Below, piece by piece: positions 1 through 7,700 of a stretch of DNA of 18,996 bases. Under the pieces are notes generated by a model that searched no databases, was not told the origin of the DNA, and saw only the letters and a program-made list of their open reading frames with translations. This DNA comes from Prevotella sp. UBA7594. GTDB lineage: Bacteria; Bacteroidota; Bacteroidia; Bacteroidales; Bacteroidaceae. The stretch spans positions 1-18,996 of the forward strand of contig DLKG01000091.1 in NCBI GenBank assembly GCA_002490315.1, in the 5' to 3' direction. The translations under genes were made by a program, and so were the position numbers. Position 1 is the stretch's first letter. Every line of letters starts with the position of its first letter.

Positions 1-102
1 TTGTCTTCCTGTCGAAACTATATCTTGTCCAAGAACCTGTCTTCTTCTCTTCCTGTCCAGAAACCTGTCTTCTTGTTCCACAACCAGTCTTCTCGTCTAA
101 AC
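1..102. repeat. Degenerate tandem array of tgtcttcttgtc-type units (family 2)
   Basis: About five imperfect units of 18-28 bp can be lined up, roughly at 1-18, 19-36, 37-64, 65-84 and 85-102. Each contains a variant of tgtcttc(t/c)tgtc and ends in aac. The 13 bases at 2-14 are identical to 13578-13590 in the gap between the major fimbrillin and anchor genes, so the two sites belong to one repeat family. The last unit overlaps the final codons and the TAG stop of menD. No gene can be read in this edge stretch. Confidence 0.55.
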
Positions 103-1782
103 TCTAAAGTATGAGAAGTAGTCTTTCAGCGTCTTCACGTCATCCTCTGGGGAGGTGAACACTTCGAGAAGCATTGGGCGTTGTGTCTGTCTTGTGAGTA
201 GGGTGACGATGCCAATCTGTGCCTCCTCCATGTTGTGGGCGGAGAGGTAGCCGATGTCATTCTGAGAGCAGATGCCCTGTGCCGTGGTGTGGTGGGCGGC
301 AGACACGTAGTCGTGGGTGGCAGGACTGCCGTCGAGTCCCGGCAATTGTCGGAAGATGCCGCCTTCTCCGTTGTTTAGAAGCAGGATGCGTAAGTTGCCG
401 CCTATACATCTGTTCCAAAGAGCATTTTGGTCGTAGAAGAAGCTGAGGTCGCCAATGATGCACACCGTCAGACCATCGTCGCCAAGCGAGAAGCCGGCAG
501 CAGTAGAGAGCGACCCTTCAATGCCGTTCACTCCACGGTTGCACCAGACATAGTGGCGGGCATAGATGCTGGCGAGGCGTATGGCGGAGCTGTTGGCATA
601 ATGGGTGTGGACGTCGAGGTAGAGATCGTCGAGTTGTTCCTCGAAGTATTTCACGGCAGCCATCTGCGAATAGGCAGGCTCGAAGGCGGCGGCATGACTG
701 CTGCATCTGTCGAGAAGCGAGCGCCACTCCTCAAGAAAGGGCTTGTCCTGCGTACTTTCCGTGGAGCATAGCTCATGCAACAGGTCGCCCACGTTCTCAT
801 AACTGCATACGAGCAAGTCCTGCAATGTCATGATTGGGTCGTGTACGTCGAAGGCATTTGTCGTGACAAGGCACGACGGTGCTTTCGTCTGCCGCAGCCA
901 GCGCCGTGCAGGTTTGCTCACAATCGTGTCACCTATATATATAATGTAGTCGGGTGCGTATTGCTCCTGCATCTCTTGGTGGGAGCAGATGTAGCGCACA
1001 GCCTCGTCGAAATGTATGGAGTATTCAGCTTGGTAAGCCAAAGGTTCAGCAAAGACAACGAAGTTGTTTGTCAGCTCCGCGATGTCAATCTTCTGACATT
1101 CCTGCAAGTCGGATGCCATTTGTCCCACGACAAACAACGGGCGTCTGGCGTTGGCAAGCTTGTGTCGTAAGTCTTCCATTGCCGTCGGGCACAGACAGTA
1201 GTTGCTGTTCATCACGTTTAGCTTATGCGTCTCGGGCAGAGTAGCAACAGAGAAATCGAAGAGAGGTTCACTGATAGGCACGTTGATGAGCACGGGAGCC
1301 GGACGTTCAATGGTGGCGAAGTGGAGCGCCTCGTTGACAAGACGCGAGCAAAACCATCGCTCCTCGTCGTCGTGGGGCTCTGGCAGCGACACGGCACGTC
1401 GCACGAAGCTGCCGAGCGCGTCGGGCTGAGGCAGCGTCTGTCCGTCGAGTTGTCCTATCCATTGCTTCGGGCGGTCGGCAGCTACGACGACGAGGGGTAT
1501 GTGCTGATAGAACGCCTCCGCCACGGCTGGGGCTGTGTTGAGCAAGGCAGTGCCTGAAGTCACGCAGACAACTGTTGGCTTGCCCGTTGCAAGAGCGATG
1601 CCGAGAGCCATGAACGCAGCCGACCGCTCGTCGGTGACGGGGTGGCAGTGGATGGAGTCAGCCTCGTTCAGGTTGTGTACGATGGCGGCGTTGCGGCTGC
1701 CTGGGCACACAACGGCGTCGCTCACGCCCCATTCTATGAGTAGAGAGGTGAGAATATTTATGTTTTCCTTGTTGCTATACAT
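97..1782 (-). CDS. menD: 2-succinyl-5-enolpyruvyl-6-hydroxy-3-cyclohexene-1-carboxylate synthase (MenD)
   Basis: This thiamine-diphosphate (ThDP) enzyme joins isochorismate and 2-oxoglutarate to give SEPHCHC, the first committed step of menaquinone synthesis, in the cytoplasm. Family motifs are clear: PGSRNA at residues 27-32; DERSAAF at 51-57, with Glu52 as the expected ThDP-activating acid; TSGTALLN at 75-82; NRGVNGIEGSLSTAAG at 415-430; and the ThDP/metal signature GDLSFFYDQ (444-452) through NNGEGGIF (470-477). At 561 residues it is full length for the family. The start ATG (1782-1780) overlaps the 3' end of the isochorismate synthase gene by 8 bases, so the two are very probably translationally coupled. 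The TAG stop lies in a unit of a short repeat array. I am very sure of this call. Confidence 0.97.
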   Translation of the reverse strand: MYSNKENINILTSLLIEWGVSDAVVCPGSRNAAIVHNLNEADSIHCHPVTDERSAAFMALGIALATGKPTVVCVTSGTALLNTAPAVAEAFYQHIPLVVVAADRPKQWIGQLDGQTLPQPDALGSFVRRAVSLPEPHDDEERWFCSRLVNEALHFATIERPAPVLINVPISEPLFDFSVATLPETHKLNVMNSNYCLCPTAMEDLRHKLANARRPLFVVGQMASDLQECQKIDIAELTNNFVVFAEPLAYQAEYSIHFDEAVRYICSHQEMQEQYAPDYIIYIGDTIVSKPARRWLRQTKAPSCLVTTNAFDVHDPIMTLQDLLVCSYENVGDLLHELCSTESTQDKPFLEEWRSLLDRCSSHAAAFEPAYSQMAAVKYFEEQLDDLYLDVHTHYANSSAIRLASIYARHYVWCNRGVNGIEGSLSTAAGFSLGDDGLTVCIIGDLSFFYDQNALWNRCIGGNLRILLLNNGEGGIFRQLPGLDGSPATHDYVSAAHHTTAQGICSQNDIGYLSAHNMEEAQIGIVTLLTRQTQRPMLLEVFTSPEDDVKTLKDYFSYFRV

Positions 1783-2848
1783 TCTTGAATATTTGTCTCA
1801 TTGTGTTCATCTTAGCCTCCGTCTCTTCCCATTCCGACAGACATTCGCTGTCCTTTATCAGTCCGCCTCCTGCATAAAGGCGATAGGCAGGACTGTCTTT
1901 ATTGTTGTCAATCCTCATGCAGCGCAGAGTGACGAAGAGGCGTGTGTCGCCGTCTGGACTGATAAGTCCGGAGAAACCGCTATAGTAGTCGCGTGGTTGC
2001 GATTCGTTGTGAATGATGAAGTCGCGCGTCGCTGTCTTCGGCATTCCGCACACGGCAGGTGTCGGATGCAGTGCGGCAATGAGGTCGCCGAGTCGAAGTG
2101 TTGAACCGATGCGGAAACGTATGTCGGAGCGCAGGTGGACAAGGTCGCCGGCGCGTGCCGTGTAAGGTCCCTCCACGGAGAAGTCGTCGGAGAAATGCTT
2201 CACACATTCCGTGATATATGTCTCCACGTAGCGTTGCTCCTTTATGTTCTTCGTGCTCCAGTGTATGGCGTCATTTCCTATCTTTCCTCCTTGCGTGTCA
2301 AATTCGAGCTCTCCGCCGCTGAGGCGCATAGTTCCGGCAAGTGCCATGGTCTGCATCTCGCCATCATTGCCGCTGATGAGAATCTCCGGCGACGCCACGA
2401 GCCATGTGCCGCTGCGCTCCGTGGAAAACAGGGCGATAAACATCCTCGGATAGCGTCGGCAGGCACGAGCGAAGAGAGTGAGAGGCGAGAGGCGTTCAGT
2501 CGCTGTCACTTTTGAGTTGCGTGCAAGCACAATCTTTTGGAAAGTGTTGTCGGAGAGCTTGCTGTGGTAGTTGTGGAAGTCGGCGGCGTAGCGTTGTCTC
2601 TCCGCCTCGTAATCGGCGTCAATGAGACATGCTGACAACCCTTCGTCGCTGATGTCCTCAATACTGAAGGGCTCCCATTGTGCAGGTAGGAGCAGAATGG
2701 GGTCGGCAGCCGACTGGGCGAAGGGCGCAATGACAAAACCGCTGCGCCCGTTCAGTTCGGAAAGAGTGTGAAGTTCCTTGGGTTCTTCCGTTAGCTTGTT
2801 GCGGAACGCCTGTGAGGAGTGGGGCAGACGATAGTAAACAAAACTCAT
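1775..2848 (-). CDS. menF: Isochorismate synthase (MenF/EntC family)
   Basis: Predicted to convert chorismate to isochorismate, the entry to menaquinone synthesis. The 357-residue protein has a complete C-terminal chorismate-binding domain. QKIVLAR at 104-110 carries the Lys that serves as general base in isochorismate synthases. LAGTMRLSGGE lies at 170-180, LHPTPAVCGMPK at 260-271, RDYYSGFSG at 286-294, and AGGGLIKDSECLSEWEETEAK at 326-346. The N-terminal part is short and weakly conserved, which is usual for the Bacteroidetes members. It follows the hotdog thioesterase gene by 39 bases and overlaps menD, so all three look like one transcript. A siderophore-type EntC role is possible by homology, but the menD neighbour argues for menaquinone. 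Confidence 0.93.
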   Translation of the reverse strand: MSFVYYRLPHSSQAFRNKLTEEPKELHTLSELNGRSGFVIAPFAQSAADPILLLPAQWEPFSIEDISDEGLSACLIDADYEAERQRYAADFHNYHSKLSDNTFQKIVLARNSKVTATERLSPLTLFARACRRYPRMFIALFSTERSGTWLVASPEILISGNDGEMQTMALAGTMRLSGGELEFDTQGGKIGNDAIHWSTKNIKEQRYVETYITECVKHFSDDFSVEGPYTARAGDLVHLRSDIRFRIGSTLRLGDLIAALHPTPAVCGMPKTATRDFIIHNESQPRDYYSGFSGLISPDGDTRLFVTLRCMRIDNNKDSPAYRLYAGGGLIKDSECLSEWEETEAKMNTMRQIFKNV

Positions 2849-2887
2849 TTTTTTTAGCTATTCTTTTTCTTCGGATTGTTTTTAAGG

Positions 2888-3304
2888 TTACTCCTTAGGC
2901 TTGTTTATAATGAAGTTGGTCACTTCAACAGACGAGATGAGGTCGCCGGCAGAGTTGCGTATGTCCACATGCCATTGGTGGAGCGTCTTGCCTTTATGAA
3001 GCAGATGAGCCGTGGCAATGACGGTGTCGCCCTCAAGCACAGCCTTCACGTGGCTGCCGCTCACATTGATTCCAACGCATATCTTGCCAGGACACAACGC
3101 CAGCGAGCCGACACCGGCGAGGTTCTCGGCAAGAGCGAGCGTGGCGCCTCCACTTAAGAATCCGAACACCTGGCGATTGCTCTTGTCCACCTTCATTGTT
3201 GCTTGGCACGTGTCGGGCTCAGGAGTAGAGATGAAGTCCATGCCAAGAGTATTCGACAATCCGTCTTGCTTAAGCAGCAAGTCCTTTACTTTTTCTATGT
3301 CCAT
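2888..3304 (-). CDS. menI: Hotdog-fold thioesterase, probable 1,4-dihydroxy-2-naphthoyl-CoA hydrolase
   Basis: A 138-residue single hotdog domain of the PaaI/YdiI type. The core motif GFLSGGATLALAE (48-60) aligns with the H-GG-x6-E active site of the family: Glu60 matches the catalytic Glu, but the position usually held by His is Ser51. The family hydrolyses acyl- or aroyl-CoA thioesters. Placement directly before isochorismate synthase and menD makes DHNA-CoA the likely substrate. That substrate is inferred from context; the fold is read from sequence. The ATG at 3304 is preceded by an A-rich leader, usual for Bacteroidetes starts that lack a strong Shine-Dalgarno. A more general CoA-thioesterase role cannot be excluded. 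Confidence 0.8.
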   Translation of the reverse strand: MDIEKVKDLLLKQDGLSNTLGMDFISTPEPDTCQATMKVDKSNRQVFGFLSGGATLALAENLAGVGSLALCPGKICVGINVSGSHVKAVLEGDTVIATAHLLHKGKTLHQWHVDIRNSAGDLISSVEVTNFIINKPKE

Positions 3305-3401
3305 ATTGATTTGTTTTTTTTAGTTTTTTCTTCCGGCAGACGGGTACTGATGTTCGACAGCGGCAGAGAAGTGCGCTGCCGACCGTAGTCAGCCGCTCCG
3401 G
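3305..3401. other. Intergenic gap between aroB and the men genes with a small inverted repeat
   Basis: This 97-base gap holds cggcag (3361-3366) and ctgccg (3376-3381), able to form a 6-bp stem with a 9-base loop just after the aroB stop. There is no T-tract directly downstream on the minus strand, so a classical intrinsic terminator is not supported. The part nearest the thioesterase start is A-rich on the coding strand. I found no perfect TAnnTTTG box, so whether the men genes have their own promoter or share the aroB transcript is open. Confidence 0.35.
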
Positions 3402-4463
3402 TTAACCTTCTCTGTAGAAGTCGAGTGCCTCCTTGATGTCCTCCTCCCTTGCCGTCTGGTTGATGCGTATGTCGCCTATGCCACCGAGCAGTGTGAAGTT
3501 GATGGAGCCGGAAGTGTTCTTCTTGTCGTGGTGCATGAGCTCAAGCAGAGTGGGGTAGTCGTCGCAAGTGAACGGCATGGAGCCGTAGGCAGAGCGGATG
3601 AAGTTCACGGTCTGGCGCAGGCGGTCGGCAGGGAAGCCCGTCTTGCAGGCACTGAGATAAAGTTCGCACACCAAGCCATAGGCTACGGCGTAGCCGTGCA
3701 GTATGGGGCGACCCTTCTTCATGGCGAACGACTCAAGGGCGTGCCCTATGGTGTGGCCCAGATTGAGAGCCTTGCGTATGCCGTGCTCATGCGGGTCTTC
3801 CGTGACGATGCGCTCTTTGACATTGACCGACTCCGCCACCATCTTCTGCAACTCCTTGAGGTCGGGCTCTTGGAGGTTGAAGTTGACGTGCTCAGCCCAC
3901 ATGTGTTCGTCGCTGATAAGTGCGTGTTTGAGCATCTCGGCGTATCCGGAACAAATGTTCTCATTGTCGAGAGTGTCGAGAAAACTTGTGTTGATGATGA
4001 CAAATTGCGAGTCGGCGAAAGCGCCAATCTCGTTCTTCAAGCCGTTGAAGTTGATGCCCGTCTTGCCCCCAACGGAGGCGTCCACCATGGCAAGCAGTGT
4101 TGTCGGGATATTAATGAAGTTGATGCTGCGTTTGAATGTGGCGGCGGCAAATCCTCCAAGATCCGTCACCATGCCACCTCCGAGATTGATGAGCAGCGAA
4201 TGGCGTGTAGCGCCCCCTTGGCTCAGCATCGTCCACACCTCAGCGAGAGAGTCGAGAGTCTTGTGGCTGTCGGTGGGGAGAATGGTGATGGGGGAGGCGT
4301 TCTTCAGCGATGCAAATTGTGCCACTTTCGGTAAGCAATGTTCGCGTGTGGTGGTGTCGGTAAGCACGAAGATGCGGTCGTGCTCACATTCGGCGATGGC
4401 GTTAGCCAAGTCGCCTTCTATGTTTTCTGATATGAGAACTCGTTGTTGCATATTGCCTTTCAT
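3402..4463 (-). CDS. aroB: 3-dehydroquinate synthase (AroB)
   Basis: Converts DAHP (3-deoxy-D-arabino-heptulosonate 7-phosphate) to 3-dehydroquinate, the second step of the shikimate pathway. It is an NAD- and metal-dependent cytoplasmic enzyme. Signatures: GGGMVTDLGGF (95-105) and PTTLLAMVDASVGGKTGIN (120-138) for NAD and substrate; then the metal-ligand candidates, Glu176 in GYAEMLKH, one of the His in LGHTIGHALE (235-244), and His256 in LHGYAVAYG. Length (353 residues) is normal. The start may be Met1 (4463) or Met5 (4451). A Bacteroidetes -7 box lies just upstream, so aroB probably begins its own transcript. It supplies chorismate precursors to the menaquinone genes that follow, as well as to aromatic amino acids. 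Confidence 0.97.
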   Translation of the reverse strand: MKGNMQQRVLISENIEGDLANAIAECEHDRIFVLTDTTTREHCLPKVAQFASLKNASPITILPTDSHKTLDSLAEVWTMLSQGGATRHSLLINLGGGMVTDLGGFAAATFKRSINFINIPTTLLAMVDASVGGKTGINFNGLKNEIGAFADSQFVIINTSFLDTLDNENICSGYAEMLKHALISDEHMWAEHVNFNLQEPDLKELQKMVAESVNVKERIVTEDPHEHGIRKALNLGHTIGHALESFAMKKGRPILHGYAVAYGLVCELYLSACKTGFPADRLRQTVNFIRSAYGSMPFTCDDYPTLLELMHHDKKNTSGSINFTLLGGIGDIRINQTAREEDIKEALDFYREG

Positions 4464-4477
4464 TAAATAATGTAATG

Positions 4478-4485
4478 CAAATGTA
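4478..4485 (-). promoter_or_regulatory. Bacteroidetes -7 box of a probable aroB promoter
   Basis: On the minus strand this reads TACATTTG, a perfect match to the Bacteroidetes -7 consensus TAnnTTTG. It sits about 15 bases upstream of the aroB ATG. I do not see a TTTG -33 element at ideal spacing, so the assignment rests on the -7 box and its position. Confidence 0.5.
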
Positions 4486-4553
4486 ACGATTTTATTGTTG
4501 AAAATACCATTAAAGGCAAAAAAATATGGCTCATTCGGAATTTCGGTTGTTGG

Positions 4554-4595
4554 AATAACTGGGAGAGGGGGCGCCCTCGCCCCCGATAAAAGAAA
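4554..4595 (+). repeat. Family 1 hairpin element, copy 1
   Basis: A 42-base unit beginning aataactgggagag and ending gataaaagaaa. On the opposite strand its core is gggggcg-aggg-cgccccc, a 7-bp perfect stem with a 4-base loop. It forms a head-to-tail pair with copy 2 at a period of 44 bases. It is non-coding, upstream of aroB. Confidence 0.9.
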
Positions 4596-4597
4596 AC

Positions 4598-4639
4598 AAT
4601 AACTGGGAGAGGGGGCGCTCTCGCCCCCGATAAAAGAAA
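4598..4639 (+). repeat. Family 1 hairpin element, copy 2
   Basis: It is identical to copy 1 across all 42 bases except one c-to-t change. The change falls in the 4-base loop of the hairpin core and leaves the 7-bp stem intact. It is direct-repeated with copy 1 and inverted relative to copy 3. Confidence 0.9.
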
Positions 4640-4668
4640 GGATTTCCCGTTTTCAGTAGGATTCCCCA

Positions 4669-4704
4669 TTATCGGGGGCGAGGGCGCCCCCTCTCCCAGT
4701 TATT
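4669..4704 (-). repeat. Family 1 hairpin element, copy 3, overlapping a stop codon
   Basis: This is a 36-base inverted copy of elements 1 and 2, lacking the terminal aagaaa. The TAA stop of the giant secreted-protein gene (4702-4700) lies inside the conserved aataact start of the element, so the element abuts and supplies or overlaps the end of the coding sequence. Confidence 0.9.
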
Positions 4705-7700
4705 GTTGTCTGACCATAGTCTTTATTATTGACTTTTGTCCGTTGCCGGTCAGTACGCTTACCACATAGATGCCTCCACGTTGCAATGTGATGTTGAGGC
4801 TCTTGGCGTTTACGTCTTTGCGGTTGGCGACGACTGCGCCTGCCGTGTTGTAAACGGCAACAGAGGCAATGTCGCTTGCTTCGGAGCATACGGTGAGAGT
4901 AAGGCTTGCCGGCGAGTAGCATCTGACGGTTGCCGTGGTGGTTGCGTCGCTTGGCAAGGTGCTACTTGTCGTGATGAAGTAGCGTCCGTGGGCGTTGGCT
5001 TCGATAGTGGCAGCCATGCCGTTGCTGATGGGCGTGAACACCTTTGTGGAGTCATCGAAGAGGAACAGACCAGTCTTCATGTTGCCAGTTGCCGAGAACG
5101 TGAGCGTCACTCGCTCGTCGCCCTTCGCCACTACCCCCATCGGCAACCAGCTTATGTCGTGCAGCATGTTGTGCTGTACAGCTTCGGAGCCAGCCACTGT
5201 GTACACCTGCGGCACGTCGTCGAGGTCGGTCGTCTGAAGCATCTCGGCATCCTCGTTGTCGGCGAATCCGTTGTCGGCGCAATCATCCCCCACCACCTTT
5301 GCCATGCTTTGACGACCTCCGTTGTCGGCATTGATTGTAAGGCTGCCGTCAGGCGCCTTCTGTGTAGCGCCGCCCTTTATCCAGCGGTCTACGGTCATCT
5401 GCGTGGAGAAAAGGGCTTCTGTGGCAGTAGCCCCGTCCTCAAGCTTCACGAAGAAAGCCTGCATCGGTTCGATTATCACATCCTGTTCCTTGCCGGGTAA
5501 GTCGTCGGAGGAGGAAATGACGTGTGCCGTGAGCGTGCCGCCCTCCATGGTCCACACCTTTTTGGCAAATGACGGGTTGCCCTTCAGAAATTGTGCCACG
5601 CTGAGCGAGGCAGTGTATGGGTTGCCCAAGAGGAAATAGCCATTGTCAGAGTGGACGTTGGCGTGCAGGGCTTGCACTATCGGACTGTAGGCGTTGTCGT
5701 CGGTGGAAGGGTCAACGATCATTCTGTAGCATCCTTCTTTGGCGACCTTTGCCGTGACAGCCGTCTCCGAGTCATCGGAGTCGAAATAGCTGTATTGCGT
5801 GTCTTCCTTCGGCAGTCGCATTAGCCATGTGGTGCCTTCGGCGGCATGGTGATAGTTGTCGCCAGCCTTTATGCTGAATGCGCTGCCGTTGGAGTAGGCT
5901 TCGTCCATCTTGTTGTAGACGTGGCTCCAATAGAGCGACTCGATGTTGAGCGAGTTGTCGCTGATGGTGTCGAGGCGGAAGTTGCTGCCGTTGAAGTCAT
6001 ATGCCTCGTAGAAGGTCAGTCCGTCCACCACTTCCTGCGCGTGGCTGTCCCAGCGGCGTTGGTAGAATGGATATGCCGTGCGGCTGTTGAGCAGTTTGTC
6101 GAACGTGACGGGCTTGAACGCCTCCGTCTCCTGCCTTCCGCCATCCTTTGGGACGTACATGTCACCGGCGTAGGTGTCACGGAGAGGTGAAGAGGCAATG
6201 TACCATTTGTTGGTGAGCAGTTCCTTTTCCACGTAAGCCTTGTTGTAGACCAAATAGCATTGGTTGAGCAGTTCGGTGTGGGGCTTGAAGTAAATCTCGT
6301 CGCACACGTTGCCGTGGAATGTCTCGCAAGAGAACGTGCCGTCGCCGTTGTCAGAATGGTCGGCGGAGGAGTAGTTCCACTTCACCGACAGGTCGTAGGC
6401 GATGTTTGTCGTGGCATCTTCGCCTTTGGTGTTGGTCAGCTTTGTGGCTATGACGTTTGCCGAGCGGTAAGTGATGTTGCCGAGCATCGGATACACCTTG
6501 CCCGTTTGGTCGTCGATGGTCACCTTCGAGAATTTCATCGGCGTGTAAGCCTGCTGTCGGCTGAGGGCTGTGTTGACAGGATTGGCGTTGTAGGTAGACG
6601 TGCCGTAGTCGGTGTAGTCGGCTTTGTAGAGCTGGCTTGCCGTGGAGCGCAGCCAATTGAGGTCGTTGTTCCAGTTGGCGTTGTACTTGTTGGCGGGCGT
6701 GGAGTTCCACGTCAGGTATTCCGGCACCACTTTGAAAATGATGTATGTCTCGCCCGGGCAGCTTACAACTTGCTCCTGTCCGACGCGCACTTGCGAGAAG
6801 GAGAAGTTGAGCTCATACCAGTAGCCCTCGTGCATTGTTGAGAGAACCGACTCGTCGAATTTCATCGCTACCTCGTTTGAAGCCGTTGTCACGTTTTTTG
6901 TCTGTATGCTGCCGACAATCTGGCGGTCGTTGCTGAATGTCGGGTCGTTGGTGTTGGCGATGAACACGTGCGAGTCGTTGTTGAAGGCGATGCTCTTGCT
7001 GCTCTCAAGTGATGCCACAGGCAGTATCAGGCATTTGTCCTTGGCAAGCATGGAGCGAATCTGAGGCAGTCCGATGCGCACCGTGCGCTCGTCGTTGGGG
7101 TAGACGACATTGTGGAAGCCGAGGGCCAGCTTCGGACCGTCCTCAACGATGCGCAGGCTGAAGTACATCGGGTCTGGACAAATCTCGTAAGTAGTCTTTC
7201 CTTCTGTTATTGTCGTGGCGATGGGAATGGCGGCAATCTTTATTGTGCCGAGCATATCCTTGCCAAACTTGTAGTTGTTGAGGTTGTTGCTTGCCGCGAT
7301 GACGAGTTGTCCGTTGTCCGTGTATTTCTTCAGAAGTGCGTATCCGTCGGCGTCGACGGCAGCGTATTCTGCCTTCAGCTCCGTTGCGTCGGGATAGCTG
7401 TTGCGATATTTGTCGAGCGCTTCCTCTAAGCCTTCAATCTCCGTGAAGCGGTTTTCCTCGCCTGGCTTGCCGAGAAACCAGTCGAATTTCACGTTGTTGA
7501 GCGTCACCTTTCCGCCGTTCACGACGTCGGCAGTTTCCAGCTTGGCGCTGATTTTCACGTTTGGCGTGCGGTCGGTGTCGCACGACACGCGCAGTGTGGT
7601 CACCACGTTGCCGTTGGCGTCTGTGATGACAATGCCCTGCTTCACGATTTCAAATTCCGTGCTGTACGTCGAGCAGACGTTCGTCGGAACGCCCCACGTG

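Larger units (their letters stand above)
4598..4704 (-). terminator. Inverted pair of family 1 elements, possible end of the fimbrial transcript
   Basis: Copies 2 (4598-4639) and 3 (4669-4704) face each other across a 29-base spacer, so the minus-strand transcript could fold into either two short GC-rich hairpins or one long stem. The structure begins at the TAA stop of the 1780-residue gene and ends well before the aroB promoter, which suits a transcript boundary or mRNA 3'-end stabiliser. There is no T-tract after the hairpins, so intrinsic termination is uncertain. Confidence 0.35.

Noticed and set aside
3528..4334. 268-codon open frame on the plus strand opposite aroB
   Set aside because: It lies entirely antisense to a well-supported aroB gene, and its translation has no recognisable family motifs. 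Long antisense frames are expected from codon composition here.
4463..4669. Small 68-codon minus-strand frame upstream of aroB
   Set aside because: Its sequence is mostly translated repeat (ARAPPLPV, GRGRPLSQ) and it runs through the aroB promoter, so it is unlikely to be a real gene.
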